Shown here piece after piece: positions 1-8,317 of a DNA stretch of 64,000 nt. A model generated the notes under the pieces. That model did no database searches. It was not told where the DNA came from and saw nothing but the letters and a program-made list of their open reading frames with translations. How positions within the stretch are numbered: position 1 is the stretch's first letter; the number at the start of each line of letters is the position of its first letter. The position numbers were made by a program, and so were the translations under genes. Source of the DNA: Clostridium estertheticum subsp. estertheticum. Its GTDB lineage: Bacteria > Bacillota > Clostridia > Clostridiales > Clostridiaceae. The stretch is from positions 177,001-241,000 of the forward strand of contig NZ_CP015756.1 in the NCBI RefSeq assembly GCF_001877035.1, in the 5' to 3' direction.

Positions 1-2
1 AA

Positions 3-722
3 AATGAAAGGAAGTTTAAAGAAACAGTATTACAAGGAGTTGAAATTGCAAATAAAAAAAGAGGTCTAGTAACCATAGGGGTACAGCCCACAAGAGCAGA
101 GACTGGTTACGGTTATATAGAAATGGGCGATAGGGTAAATGCAGATATGCCTACATTTAGAGTAGAGCGATTTTTAGAAAAACCTAACTCAGAAGTAGCA
201 AAAGATTTGCTTATAAAAGGTAATTTTCTTTGGAATAGCGGTATGTTCGTATGGAGAGCAGATGTGTATTTACGTGAAATGGAAAAGTATTTACCTAAGA
301 TGTATAAAAGATTAATGACCATATATCAATCTTTAGAGACTGATGAAGAAAGTAATGTAATAAAAGAACAGTATAATGAGATTGATGGGATATCAGTAGA
401 TTTTGGTATAATGCAGAAAACCAGAAAGGCATTTGTTATAAAATGCGATTTTGTATGGGACGATATAGGGACGTTTGCAGCACTTTCAAGATTTCTAAGT
501 AATTTACGTGGTAATAATGTTTTGGGTAATACATTTATGGAAGAGAGCGAAAATTGCTCAGTATTTGGTAAAGATAGATTAATAATTGGTTTTGGTATAA
601 AGGATCTTATAATTGTTGATGCGGGAGATGTAATACTCGTAATGGACAAAAATAAGGATCAGGAGATTAAACATTTAGTTAATGAACTTAAAGAAAGTAA
701 AGAAACCGAGAAATATATATAA
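3..722 (+). CDS. manC: mannose-1-phosphate guanylyltransferase, C-terminal part (5' end outside window)
   Basis: The reading frame enters from the left edge and ends at 722, giving about 239 residues of a family that is usually near 350. The enzyme makes GDP-mannose from mannose-1-phosphate and GTP in the cytoplasm, for surface polysaccharide or glycoprotein synthesis. Visible family motifs in order are TGYGYIE, FLEKP, NSGMFVW, the VDFGIM segment and WDDIGTF. The bifunctional C-terminal mannose-6-phosphate isomerase domain is absent, so this is the short monofunctional type. A strong terminator follows directly, so it is the last gene of its transcript. A related sugar-phosphate nucleotidyltransferase is possible, but the motif set favours ManC. 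Confidence 0.85.
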   Translation, partial: NERKFKETVLQGVEIANKKRGLVTIGVQPTRAETGYGYIEMGDRVNADMPTFRVERFLEKPNSEVAKDLLIKGNFLWNSGMFVWRADVYLREMEKYLPKMYKRLMTIYQSLETDEESNVIKEQYNEIDGISVDFGIMQKTRKAFVIKCDFVWDDIGTFAALSRFLSNLRGNNVLGNTFMEESENCSVFGKDRLIIGFGIKDLIIVDAGDVILVMDKNKDQEIKHLVNELKESKETEKYI

Positions 723-733
723 AACATTTTAAT

Positions 734-775
734 AAGCTCCACTTGGGTGTTCAGGCCTAGGTGGAGCTTTTTATC
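734..775 (+). terminator. Rho-independent terminator of manC
   Basis: AAGCTCCAC (734-742) pairs with GTGGAGCTT (761-769), with further partial pairing inside, and is followed by a T run. Confidence 0.85.
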
Positions 776-838
776 TATCCTTTTATATAGAAGATTAAAT
801 TTAACCCTAATCATTTAATTTAGTATATTTAAAAAAAG

Positions 839-884
839 TTGCCAATATATCCTTATGGTGTATAATTACACTATAAGGATATAT
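839..884 (+). promoter_or_regulatory. promoter with overlapping palindromic operator
   Basis: TTGCCA (839-844), 16 bp, then TATAAT (861-866) form a plausible SigA promoter. An 18-bp inverted repeat with one mismatch (845-862 against 867-884) is centred on the -10 box. This is the expected architecture of a repressor site. The XRE regulator starting at 942 is the obvious candidate ligand (inference). Confidence 0.65.
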
Positions 885-941
885 GCATTCTGAATATAAA
901 ATACAGTCAATATTAAAAACTAATTGAAAGGTGATGCATTT

Positions 942-1391
942 ATGACAAGGATTGAATTTATAAAAAAAGTGGATGAGAAAGTAAAGCTTATAAGAACCGA
1001 AAAAGGATATACACAAGATAAAATGGCAGAAATACTCGGAATTTCTAAAAAAACACTAGTGCAAGCGGAAAAAGAAAGAAGTAGTTTGGGTTGGGCAGTT
1101 GCGATTGCAGTATGTGTTATCTTTAGAGATAGCGAGATATTGGAATTAACTTTTGGAGGAGATGTTGAAGACATTATTCATTCATTATCATTTCCAAATA
1201 ACGATAAAAAATACATTCCAACACTTGGTGGGAGAATATGGTGGAAAAATATAGACACTAAAAATGGTTTCACAGTTCAACAAAATATGATATCAAAGCA
1301 TTACAGAATTTTGGATAACAATCATAGAAGAATATGTTTTTCTTTTGAACATGAATATATAAATAAAAGGCTTAAGGAGCTTACCGACTAA
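942..1391 (+). CDS. XRE-family helix-turn-helix transcriptional regulator
   Basis: 149 residues. The N-terminal part (about 10-60) is a Cro/C1-type helix-turn-helix: it carries RTEKGYTQDKMAEILGIS followed by an acidic and basic recognition-helix region. The C-terminal 90 residues are not a family I recognise; they are rich in aromatic residues (RIWWKNI) and may bind a ligand or mediate dimerisation. I chose ATG 942 over the in-frame TTG at 924 because GAAAGGTGA at 926-934 sits at the right distance only for 942. It lies just downstream of a palindrome-covered promoter, so autoregulation is likely. The next gene encodes a membrane protein 55 bases away and is probably co-transcribed. Confidence 0.75.
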   Translation: MTRIEFIKKVDEKVKLIRTEKGYTQDKMAEILGISKKTLVQAEKERSSLGWAVAIAVCVIFRDSEILELTFGGDVEDIIHSLSFPNNDKKYIPTLGGRIWWKNIDTKNGFTVQQNMISKHYRILDNNHRRICFSFEHEYINKRLKELTD

Positions 1392-1446
1392 TATTAATAA
1401 ATTATTTAATTGAATTTTATAAACATAAATAAGGGGAGGTTATAAA

Positions 1447-1914
1447 ATGGAAAACAAGAGAACCTTAATAACTATTTTATCTGTTGCAACGGTTATTTTA
1501 TCTGTTGCGAATGTTATTACCTGTATGGTTTTGAATTTTTTCGATTTAAAAATGGGAGGTCCAGCAACAATAAGAAGTGTGATTGTCACATTTTCATATA
1601 TAGCAATTTGGATTTTCGTTTTAATAGTTGGCAGAATAATTAAAAATCGTGGAATTGTGAGGTATTGTTCGGCACTTTGGATTATCACGCTATTTATTGC
1701 TACATTAACGGTATATATTAATGCTACAGGAAATGCTGCTACTTGGGCACTACCTCTTGTTGTTTTATTTCTTTGTCCGTTGTGTGGAATCGGATTTTTT
1801 GTTAGTAGTGTTCTATATCAGTCTATCATAATTACAATTATATCTTTAGTGATGTTAATTATTACTGTTATATCGGCTAAGAGCAAATTAAACTTAAACA
1901 TAAGGCCTCATTAA
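1447..1914 (+). CDS. small polytopic membrane protein, unknown function
   Basis: 155 residues with about five hydrophobic segments (near 7-28, 43-65, 71-93, 98-121 and 125-148) and few charged residues, so almost certainly an integral membrane protein. The start has a strong AAGGGGAGG site at 1430-1439. It follows the XRE regulator with no terminator between them, suggesting a regulator plus membrane-protein pair. No catalytic motif is visible. Its membrane location is well supported; its function is not known to me. Confidence 0.65.
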   Translation: MENKRTLITILSVATVILSVANVITCMVLNFFDLKMGGPATIRSVIVTFSYIAIWIFVLIVGRIIKNRGIVRYCSALWIITLFIATLTVYINATGNAATWALPLVVLFLCPLCGIGFFVSSVLYQSIIITIISLVMLIITVISAKSKLNLNIRPH

Positions 1915-1943
1915 TAATATTCATATTCGAGTTTGGCAATTAA

Positions 1944-1972
1944 TTGAACATTAAATGTCAATAAGGTATAAT
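1944..1972 (+). promoter_or_regulatory. SigA-type promoter
   Basis: TTGAAC (1944-1949), 17 bp, TATAAT (1967-1972). It stands about 35 bases before the small ORF starting at 2007, so that ORF has its own promoter. Confidence 0.65.
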
Positions 1973-2006
1973 ATAGTATATATTATAGCGGTGAGGAGTG
2001 GAAAAA

Positions 2007-2189
2007 ATGACAGATAAACAAAAATTAATAATTTTATTAGATGATTTTGAATTAGGATACACCGATGAAGATAATAACATTGTACTTAAGGAAGGCAATG
2101 AAAATGTAATAGGTCGAGGTGGCTACGGGGCTACATTTATATTTGAAAAATATAATTCTTTTGATGCATTAAAGATTCATAAAGAATAA
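2007..2189 (+). CDS. 60-residue ORF resembling a truncated protein-kinase N-lobe
   Basis: 60 residues from ATG 2007, preceded by GAGGAG (1993-1998) at good spacing; the GTG at 1998 overlaps that site and is less likely. The second half reads like the first strands of a Ser/Thr protein kinase: the glycine loop GRGGYGATF, then about 10 residues later ALK, the place of the ATP-binding lysine. The ORF stops right after this point, so no catalytic loop, DFG motif or C-lobe exists. It has its own promoter and terminator, so it may be expressed as a small protein; equally it may be the remnant of a kinase whose remainder was deleted. The kinase resemblance is by eye. Confidence 0.5.
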   Translation: MTDKQKLIILLDDFELGYTDEDNNIVLKEGNENVIGRGGYGATFIFEKYNSFDALKIHKE

Positions 2190-2251
2190 ATAAGGTTATG
2201 ACTAAAAGATTATTTATATAGGGTAGCTTAGTTATTATACTATTATCAATT

Positions 2252-2276
2252 AGAAGCTGAAAGGCTTCTTTTTTTG
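2252..2276 (+). terminator. Rho-independent terminator
   Basis: AGAAGC (2252-2257) pairs with GCTTCT (2264-2269), followed by seven T residues. It closes the short transcript that begins near 1975. Confidence 0.7.
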
Positions 2277-2637
2277 TTTCGTATATTTTTAATAACACTA
2301 CAGATTTTTAACAATAGAACAAATATTGCTAAGGATACTACCAGAATATCACTGATTAACTATGAAGAAGTATTCAATCCCAGGAGCAGCTATATCTATA
2401 TGTACAAACCTTTCTCTGCAATGCTCACAAATATTATTCCGTTTAGGAGTCAAAAGGTACGTTATAAGACTTTTGTATTGTTTTATTCTAAAATACTAGT
2501 AAAATAGTAGAATGTTGATATGTGAGCACTTATTGACTCGTGAATATAAAAATTGTAAAAACAAGAGAAATAGAGTAAAATTGTATTAAGATAACAGTTA
2601 AGTTTTTTACTTAATATGCATTTATGGGGGGAAATAT
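2277..2637. other. intergenic stretch without a convincing gene
   Basis: About 360 bases between a terminator and the efflux operon. A 77-codon open frame at 2274-2507 has no ribosome binding site and begins inside the terminator T run, so I do not call it. TTGACT at 2533 may be a -35 box for the operon, but no good -10 sits at 17 bp. Confidence 0.4.
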
Positions 2638-3714
2638 ATGAAAAAGAAACATATTATTTTTATTAGTATTATTGGTGTAATAATAGTAGCTGGAATTATT
2701 GGTTACGCAGCTAAAAACAATAAAGGTTCAGCAGGTAATAAAGGGAAAGCAGTAGAGGTATATACGATACCGGCCAAAGACAAAATATTCGTAAATGGTA
2801 TCGTTGTTCCTGAAAAAACGGAAAATATATTTCGAGATGAAACAAAAGGAACTATAGATAAGGTTTCGGTTACTAATGGACAAGTAGTAAAAAAGGGAGA
2901 TTCTCTTTTTACATACAAAAACGATTCGGTTACAGATCAAATAGATAAGGAAAACCAAAGCATTACTAACAATGATAATCAAAAGAAGAAATTAGTTGAT
3001 AAAAAAGCAAAGCAGAAGGGAGAAACACCCGTAGCGGCTACTGAGGCTAAATTAGATGGATATCAAGAGCAAATAGATACTGTGCAAACTTTAATCGATA
3101 CTTCCAAGGATGTAGTCGAAAAGTTAAGAGATAAAGAATACACTTCTATAAAAGCTCCGATAGATGGAAAAGTAATATTAAGTGATTCTAAAGATATGAC
3201 AAAACCATATATTGTAATAGAGTCTACTACAGTTTATGTAAAAGGTAATATTAATGAAAAGGATCAAACAAAGATAAAGGAAAATCAAAAAGTTGATATA
3301 CTTATATTCGCTATAAATAAAACCATAACTGGAAAGATAAAAAGTGTAGGGAATAGTCCAGCTACGCCAGATGTAATGGCTGGGGCGCAAGGGTCTACAG
3401 GTGGAGCTTCTGCTGTATCTTATTATGATGCAAATATAGCACTTGATTCTCAAGAAAATGTTGTAAATGGGTTTCATGTACAAGCAACAGTGAAGCTTGA
3501 AGGAGAAGGCGAGATGAGAATACCCAAGAGTGCAATACTTGAGGAAGATGGAAAGCAATACGTGTTCAAGGTTGTGGATAAAAAGTTAAAAAAACAAATA
3601 ATAACTTATAAAAAAGCTACAACACCTGAAGTTGTTGTACTTACTGGGTTAAATGAAAATGACAGTATAGCAAAATCTACTAAAGATATGAAGGAAGGTA
3701 TTTCTGTTGAGTAA
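2638..3714 (+). CDS. membrane-fusion/adaptor subunit of an ABC efflux system (MacA/YknX-like, HlyD family)
   Basis: 358 residues. An N-terminal anchor (about 5-25) leads into an extracytoplasmic chain. The first half of a biotinyl-lipoyl-like fold is visible (TKGTIDKVSVTNGQVVKKGD), then a charged helical hairpin (about 100-165), then the second half (SIKAPIDGKVILSD) and beta-barrel segments. In MacA-type systems this subunit couples the permease to the outside and stimulates the ATPase. GGGGGGAAATAT stands directly upstream of the ATG. It overlaps the next gene (ATPase), which is followed by the permease: the YknX-YknY-YknZ order known from Bacillus. Substrate unknown; antimicrobial peptides or toxic compounds are usual guesses. 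Confidence 0.8.
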   Translation: MKKKHIIFISIIGVIIVAGIIGYAAKNNKGSAGNKGKAVEVYTIPAKDKIFVNGIVVPEKTENIFRDETKGTIDKVSVTNGQVVKKGDSLFTYKNDSVTDQIDKENQSITNNDNQKKKLVDKKAKQKGETPVAATEAKLDGYQEQIDTVQTLIDTSKDVVEKLRDKEYTSIKAPIDGKVILSDSKDMTKPYIVIESTTVYVKGNINEKDQTKIKENQKVDILIFAINKTITGKIKSVGNSPATPDVMAGAQGSTGGASAVSYYDANIALDSQENVVNGFHVQATVKLEGEGEMRIPKSAILEEDGKQYVFKVVDKKLKKQIITYKKATTPEVVVLTGLNENDSIAKSTKDMKEGISVE

Positions 3715-4393
3715 TCTTATTGAGTTAACAAATATTAATAAGTATTATAAATTAAAGGATTCTAAATTACACGTATTGAAGGATATAAATTTAACTATAG
3801 AGCAAGGTGACTTTGTTATGATAATGGGAAAGTCAGGTAGCGGAAAAACTACGCTTTTAAATCTTCTTGGTTTCCTTGACCATTTTGATAATGGAAAATA
3901 TGAATTTAATGGCAAGGATGTTACTCATCTTAGTGAAAATGAAAGATCAGAACTTAGAAATAGTTATCTGGGATTTATATTTCAACAGTTTCATTTGATA
4001 GATGCTTTAAGTATTGGTCAGAATGTTGAACTTCCTTTGCTTTATAAAGAAGGTACTGATATACCTAAAAAAGAAAGAGCTCGTAGGGTAGAAAAATATT
4101 TAGAGACTGTAGGATTGCTTCATAAAGAGAAGCAATCACCTTCGCAATTATCTGGAGGACAGCAACAACGTATTGCAATAGCGAGAGCTCTCATTAACAA
4201 TCCTTACTTGATTTTAGCTGATGAACCAACAGGTGCTCTAGACAGTAAAACCAGAGAGGAAATTATGAATATACTAAAGAAACTTAATGAAGAAAATAAA
4301 ACAATAATAATGGTAACACATGATGATGATTTAACTAAATATGCTAGCAAAGTAATCCATTTAAAAGATGGAGAGATAACAAAGGTGGATTAG
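3707..4393 (+). CDS. ABC transporter ATP-binding protein (MacB/LolD/YknY type)
   Basis: 228 residues. The full ATPase motif set is present: Walker A GKSGSGKTT (41-49), Q-loop FQQFHLI, signature LSGGQQQR, Walker B LILADEPTGALD and the switch histidine in VTHDD. The start is TTG 3707, preceded by AAGGAAGG at 3691-3698; the gene overlaps the adaptor gene by 8 bases, indicating translational coupling. The sequence DEPTGALDSKT is typical of the family that powers MacB/FtsX-like permeases. It acts in the cytoplasm as a dimer on the permease encoded next. Confidence 0.92.
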   Translation: MSNLIELTNINKYYKLKDSKLHVLKDINLTIEQGDFVMIMGKSGSGKTTLLNLLGFLDHFDNGKYEFNGKDVTHLSENERSELRNSYLGFIFQQFHLIDALSIGQNVELPLLYKEGTDIPKKERARRVEKYLETVGLLHKEKQSPSQLSGGQQQRIAIARALINNPYLILADEPTGALDSKTREEIMNILKKLNEENKTIIMVTHDDDLTKYASKVIHLKDGEITKVD

Positions 4394-4395
4394 AT

Positions 4396-5580
4396 ATGTC
4401 TATAATAAATTTAATCAAAACTTCGGTATACAGTCTAAAATCACATAAATTGAGAGTTTTTCTCACAATGATAGGAATAATTATTGGCATAAGCTCTGTA
4501 ATAACTATTATGTCAGTTGGTAATGGGCTAAAGGTAAAAATGAATGAATCTATGGCAGACACGAGCGCAAATAAAATAAATGTTAATTTTGAACCAGAAA
4601 ACAAGGATGTGGATTTAACCTTGATTGAATCCTTTAGTAAATCTGATCCATATTATCTTAAAACAGTACCTGGAGTAGAGAAGGCTGAGGCATCAAAGGA
4701 TATGGGTGGGATGGGAGGATTTACATCAGGCGACGCTACGTATTTTGATAAAAAAACATACATTACGCTAGAGGATTATGATGGTAAAGAAATAAATGTT
4801 AAGTATGGTCGTTCTTTTAAAAAAAGTGAAAATGATAAAAAGTTAATTATATTGGGTTATAAAGTAGCAGAAAAACTTTTTAAATCTCCAGAAAAGGCTA
4901 TAGGTTGTGGAATAACAGTAAATGGAGTTATCTACGAGGTAATAGGAGTTAAGCAAGAAGAGGGTGCATTTTCTCTAACGGGGGAAACAAGTTATATTTC
5001 AAAGGAATCAAAAGAAAATATGAATACAGATACAACTATTTCAAGCTTAGATGTTTATATTAAAGCTGGTGAAGATAAAGATAAGGTTTTTGAAAACGTA
5101 AAAAATGAGCTTGTTAAGGTTCATCCTAATTTAAAAGGCGAGTATAAGCTTCAGGATCCTCAGGCAGCGACTAAAATCTTTGGACAAATTATTGGTTATT
5201 TAACTGCTTTCATAGCGTTGATTAGTGGTATTTCCTTATTCGTTGGGGGAATAGGTGTAATGAATATAATGTATGTTTCTGTAACTGAGCGGAAACGAGA
5301 AATTGGTATACGTCGTGCTATTGGGGCAAAACCTAAAAGTATATTACTTCAATTTCTTATAGAAGCGATTATGGTGACAGGGCTTGGTGGTTTACTTGGC
5401 ATATTATTTGGATTTATATTTTGTAAAATAATTGGTATATTTATGCCATTCCCTCCAGTCATGAGTGGGGCAAGCGTTATAGGAGCAACTGCAATCTCCG
5501 TTATTATTGGAATAATTTTTGGAATTATACCAGCAATTAATGCATCGAAAATGGATCCAATTAAGGCGATTTACAATTAA
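4396..5580 (+). CDS. MacB/YknZ-like ABC transporter permease (FtsX family)
   Basis: 394 residues. An N-terminal membrane segment (about 20-42) is followed by a large extracytoplasmic domain of about 220 residues and three C-terminal membrane segments (about 265-385). FtsX-type landmarks are the RVFLTMIGIIIGI entry helix, the KREIGIRRAIGAKP loop and the terminal MDPIKAI. It begins 2 bases after the ATPase gene and forms one operon with it and the adaptor. Systems of this kind do not transport through a classic channel but transmit ATP-driven motion across the membrane (family knowledge). Confidence 0.9.
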   Translation: MSIINLIKTSVYSLKSHKLRVFLTMIGIIIGISSVITIMSVGNGLKVKMNESMADTSANKINVNFEPENKDVDLTLIESFSKSDPYYLKTVPGVEKAEASKDMGGMGGFTSGDATYFDKKTYITLEDYDGKEINVKYGRSFKKSENDKKLIILGYKVAEKLFKSPEKAIGCGITVNGVIYEVIGVKQEEGAFSLTGETSYISKESKENMNTDTTISSLDVYIKAGEDKDKVFENVKNELVKVHPNLKGEYKLQDPQAATKIFGQIIGYLTAFIALISGISLFVGGIGVMNIMYVSVTERKREIGIRRAIGAKPKSILLQFLIEAIMVTGLGGLLGILFGFIFCKIIGIFMPFPPVMSGASVIGATAISVIIGIIFGIIPAINASKMDPIKAIYN

Positions 5581-5645
5581 AAGTTAAATTTTGGCGAAAG
5601 TCATTATTATATTATTTTAAAAATATATTTATCGGAGGTAAAATT

Positions 5646-6059
5646 ATGGAAAATGTTCAAAAACCAAAAGTAGGCGCAGGTATAAAAACAGTATCAATTA
5701 TTGAATTAGTTTTAATGGGTTTTATGGCAATAGGTCTAATCACTAGTTTATTTATTACGGATAAGATTAAAGCTATCAGTAAAGCAGCAGGGGTACCTGA
5801 AACACCCACTTCAACTATAGTTATCAGTTTAGTAATTGCATTACTAGTAATAATAAGCGTTATTTTAATTTTAATGAAGAAAGAATTGGGAATATATATG
5901 TATTTTATTGCTACAGTAGCAAATATCGTATATTCAATTGTAACTACTGGATTTAAGCCAGCTATAATTCTTTCATTGATACTTCCTACACTTATGGGGA
6001 TATTTATTTGGAAGAAAAAAGAAATTTTTAGTACTGAAACTAAAAACATAGAAGTATAA
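5646..6059 (+). CDS. four-helix membrane protein downstream of the efflux operon
   Basis: 137 residues with four hydrophobic segments (about 17-40, 56-77, 82-100 and 102-122), preceded by ATCGGAGG. It lies 65 bases after the permease gene with no terminator between, so it is probably the last cistron of the efflux operon. I do not recognise a family. A role with the transporter, as accessory or immunity-type protein, is inference from position only. Confidence 0.6.
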   Translation: MENVQKPKVGAGIKTVSIIELVLMGFMAIGLITSLFITDKIKAISKAAGVPETPTSTIVISLVIALLVIISVILILMKKELGIYMYFIATVANIVYSIVTTGFKPAIILSLILPTLMGIFIWKKKEIFSTETKNIEV

Positions 6060-6087
6060 CATTAATAAATGTTAGAGATATGAATTG

Positions 6088-6146
6088 TACCCCCTTTAAT
6101 GGACACAACAATAAAAGTTGTAAAATCCATTTGAGGGGGTATTTTT
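6088..6146. terminator. long imperfect hairpin, probable bidirectional terminator
   Basis: TACCCCCTTTAATGGA (6088-6103) faces TCCATTTGAGGGGGTA (6126-6141), with an inner ACAAC/GTTGT pairing; T-rich sequence follows on +. It separates the efflux operon from the convergent kinase gene. The arms begin TGTACCCCC...TGGACA, a pattern like IS3/IS150-type ends, so an insertion-sequence relic is possible. Confidence 0.55.
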
Positions 6147-6186
6147 AGCTTTCATATCAAGTCTATAGCTATTCTCTTTAACAGTT

Positions 6187-8025
6187 TTAATCGTATATGT
6201 CTGAAAACTCTATCTGTAGCCTCTCTATATCACTTATTTTAGCTATATTTGCATCTAAAATAAACGGTTGATTCTCTGGTAAACCTGTCTCAGGAAGGTC
6301 TATTATAAATTCACTGCCACTACCATATTGGCTCTCAACCCTAATTGTTCCGCCATGCATCTCAACAAGAGATTTTACAAGAGAAAGACCGATGCCACTC
6401 CCCTCTCTGTCTCTTGAAAGAGATTTATCTACCTGTACGAACCTTTCAAAAATAGACGATTTCATATCAGTAGGAATTCCAACACCTGTGTCCTTTACAG
6501 ATACCGATATACCCCAATCTTTCTCTGTAATGCTCACAAATATGTTCCCTCCTAGCGGAGTGAATTTTATTGCATTTGAAAGAATATTTAATATTATTCT
6601 TTCAATTTTATATGCATCACAAACCATTATTTTATCTTCAATGTCAGTATCAAAAATAAGTTCCAACCCCTTACGTTCAGCGTAAGCGGTTACGGACAGC
6701 GTTATGTCTTCAATAATAGATACAATATTTTCATTTTTTAATCTAAGATTGAAATATCTTGCATCAATTTTGGTAATATCGATTAAATTATTTACTAACC
6801 TTAACAATCTATAACTGTTTTGCTTCATTATTTTATAATATTTCTTTATTTTCATTTCGTTTTTAACGGTAGGGTGATTTGTTTCATCCAAACTTAGTAA
6901 TTGCAATGCGCTAAGAAGTACATTTATTGGTGTTCTAAGTTCATGGGATATATTACAAAAAAAATTATTCCTTAACTTGTCATATTCCATTGCATCATTT
7001 ATAAGCTTGTTTTGATCGGAAATTTTCAACTTAAGATTCTCAGAGATTTTACGTTCTGAAATATTTCTTACCACACTAAGTATGCACCAATTGCCCTCAT
7101 ATTTAATAGCACTAGAGTATATTTCAACATCTATAATACAGCCATCGTATTTTATAAATTTTTCTTCAATTAAAGGTGCTGATATCTTATTATCTAGTAT
7201 ATTTTTAAATCTTTTAAGTACAATTTCACGATATTCATCGGGGACAACATCAAATACGCTTTTACCTATAATATCTCTAAAATCATTAAGACTCACCAAG
7301 TTCTCTACAGCTTTATTTACAAATATGGCTTTATAATTTGAATTTATGATATATACTCCCTCATGAATGTTATTTAGAATGTATGAAAGTTGCTGTTTGG
7401 CTGACTTATGATCAGCAAATTGTATATTTGTGTTCGCAAGTAGCAAAGTTGATTTCATTCTTTCACATTCAAAATGCCATTCGATTACGCTTTTTTTTAT
7501 AAACATACTAAAAAAATCTAATCCTACAAAAATGCAATCATAAGGAATATTAACATATTGTGAAAATTTATGAAGTCTTTCTAAACTATCATCACAAATG
7601 CCTGTATCTAGGAATTTAATTTTCACTTGTTCTTTATCAAAGCCTAAGATTTCAATGTTTTTTTCCCAATTTTTAAGCCAACCTGGTGTAACAAGGTATG
7701 ATTTTTCACTTATAAAATGAGCGATTATATCTCTATTAGTGAATAATTCAAAACAGTATTCAAGTCTATGTATTTTACATTTTTCACTATCAAGCACCAT
7801 CTTATTTAAACTTGTACAGCATTTACCACCAATAATAATTATTTTATTACAGGTTGATTGACAACTATTAATTGCTTCTAACTGCTCATTATGGCCGGTA
7901 TTTCCATAGATACACGCTGGTGTAAATTCTAAAATTTCGACATTCTTAATATTATTATCCTTTATTATAAATTTAAGTTCTTCAGAGAAAATTTTACAAA
8001 TAATTATTCCTAATTTTTCATCCAT
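6187..8025 (-). CDS. PAS-domain sensor histidine kinase with an unusual N-terminal domain
   Basis: 612 residues, no membrane segment, so cytoplasmic. The first 200 residues form a cysteine-rich domain resembling DUF1638 (TPGWLKNW, FLDTG and several Cys such as GGKCC); this match is by memory. A PAS domain follows (about 210-330), then HisKA with the phospho-accepting His in NISHELRTP, and the HATPase domain with NILSNAIKFTP, DTGVGIP and GSGIGLSLV. It should autophosphorylate on His in response to a cytosolic signal and pass phosphate to a response regulator. No regulator gene is adjacent, so it is an orphan kinase. GGGTGA precedes the ATG. DUF1638 proteins occur near corrinoid methyltransferases, which would suggest a metal or cofactor signal (inference). 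Confidence 0.85.
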   Translation of the reverse strand: MDEKLGIIICKIFSEELKFIIKDNNIKNVEILEFTPACIYGNTGHNEQLEAINSCQSTCNKIIIIGGKCCTSLNKMVLDSEKCKIHRLEYCFELFTNRDIIAHFISEKSYLVTPGWLKNWEKNIEILGFDKEQVKIKFLDTGICDDSLERLHKFSQYVNIPYDCIFVGLDFFSMFIKKSVIEWHFECERMKSTLLLANTNIQFADHKSAKQQLSYILNNIHEGVYIINSNYKAIFVNKAVENLVSLNDFRDIIGKSVFDVVPDEYREIVLKRFKNILDNKISAPLIEEKFIKYDGCIIDVEIYSSAIKYEGNWCILSVVRNISERKISENLKLKISDQNKLINDAMEYDKLRNNFFCNISHELRTPINVLLSALQLLSLDETNHPTVKNEMKIKKYYKIMKQNSYRLLRLVNNLIDITKIDARYFNLRLKNENIVSIIEDITLSVTAYAERKGLELIFDTDIEDKIMVCDAYKIERIILNILSNAIKFTPLGGNIFVSITEKDWGISVSVKDTGVGIPTDMKSSIFERFVQVDKSLSRDREGSGIGLSLVKSLVEMHGGTIRVESQYGSGSEFIIDLPETGLPENQPFILDANIAKISDIERLQIEFSDIYD

Positions 8026-8213
8026 TATTTACTTCACCCATTCTAAAATATATTTATCTTTTTTATAACATTCCTTTATTATACCTTAAAAGCAATATAA
8101 TGTAATGCATATTGCTATATTTATTTTTGAAATATAAAATATAAAATGAAAATGTCACACCAACGAATGAAAGTAATTATGACTGATAAGTAATATTCAT
8201 ATTATAGTTACAA

Positions 8214-8269
8214 AATACACGAAAGTAACATGTTGTTGACACATTGTTGACATAAGAGGTGCCTATAAT
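8214..8269 (+). promoter_or_regulatory. promoter with four hexamers at exact 11-bp period
   Basis: AATACA (8214), GTAACA (8225), TTGACA (8236) and TTGACA (8247) are each separated by 5 bp and followed by TATAAT at 8264-8269. There is no -35 hexamer at the normal 17-bp distance. The layout resembles PhoP/OmpR-family direct-repeat boxes (TTNACA, 11-bp period) that lie about -60 to -22 at activator-dependent promoters. The target is the secreted protein gene at 8318. Confidence 0.55.
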
Positions 8270-8317
8270 AAAAGTATAGACATTAACAAAAAAATAAATT
8301 AGTGAGGAGCAAATAAT

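Noticed and set aside
2274-2507. 77-codon ORF on +
   Set aside because: Begins within the terminator T run, has no ribosome binding site, and the translated composition is not protein-like.
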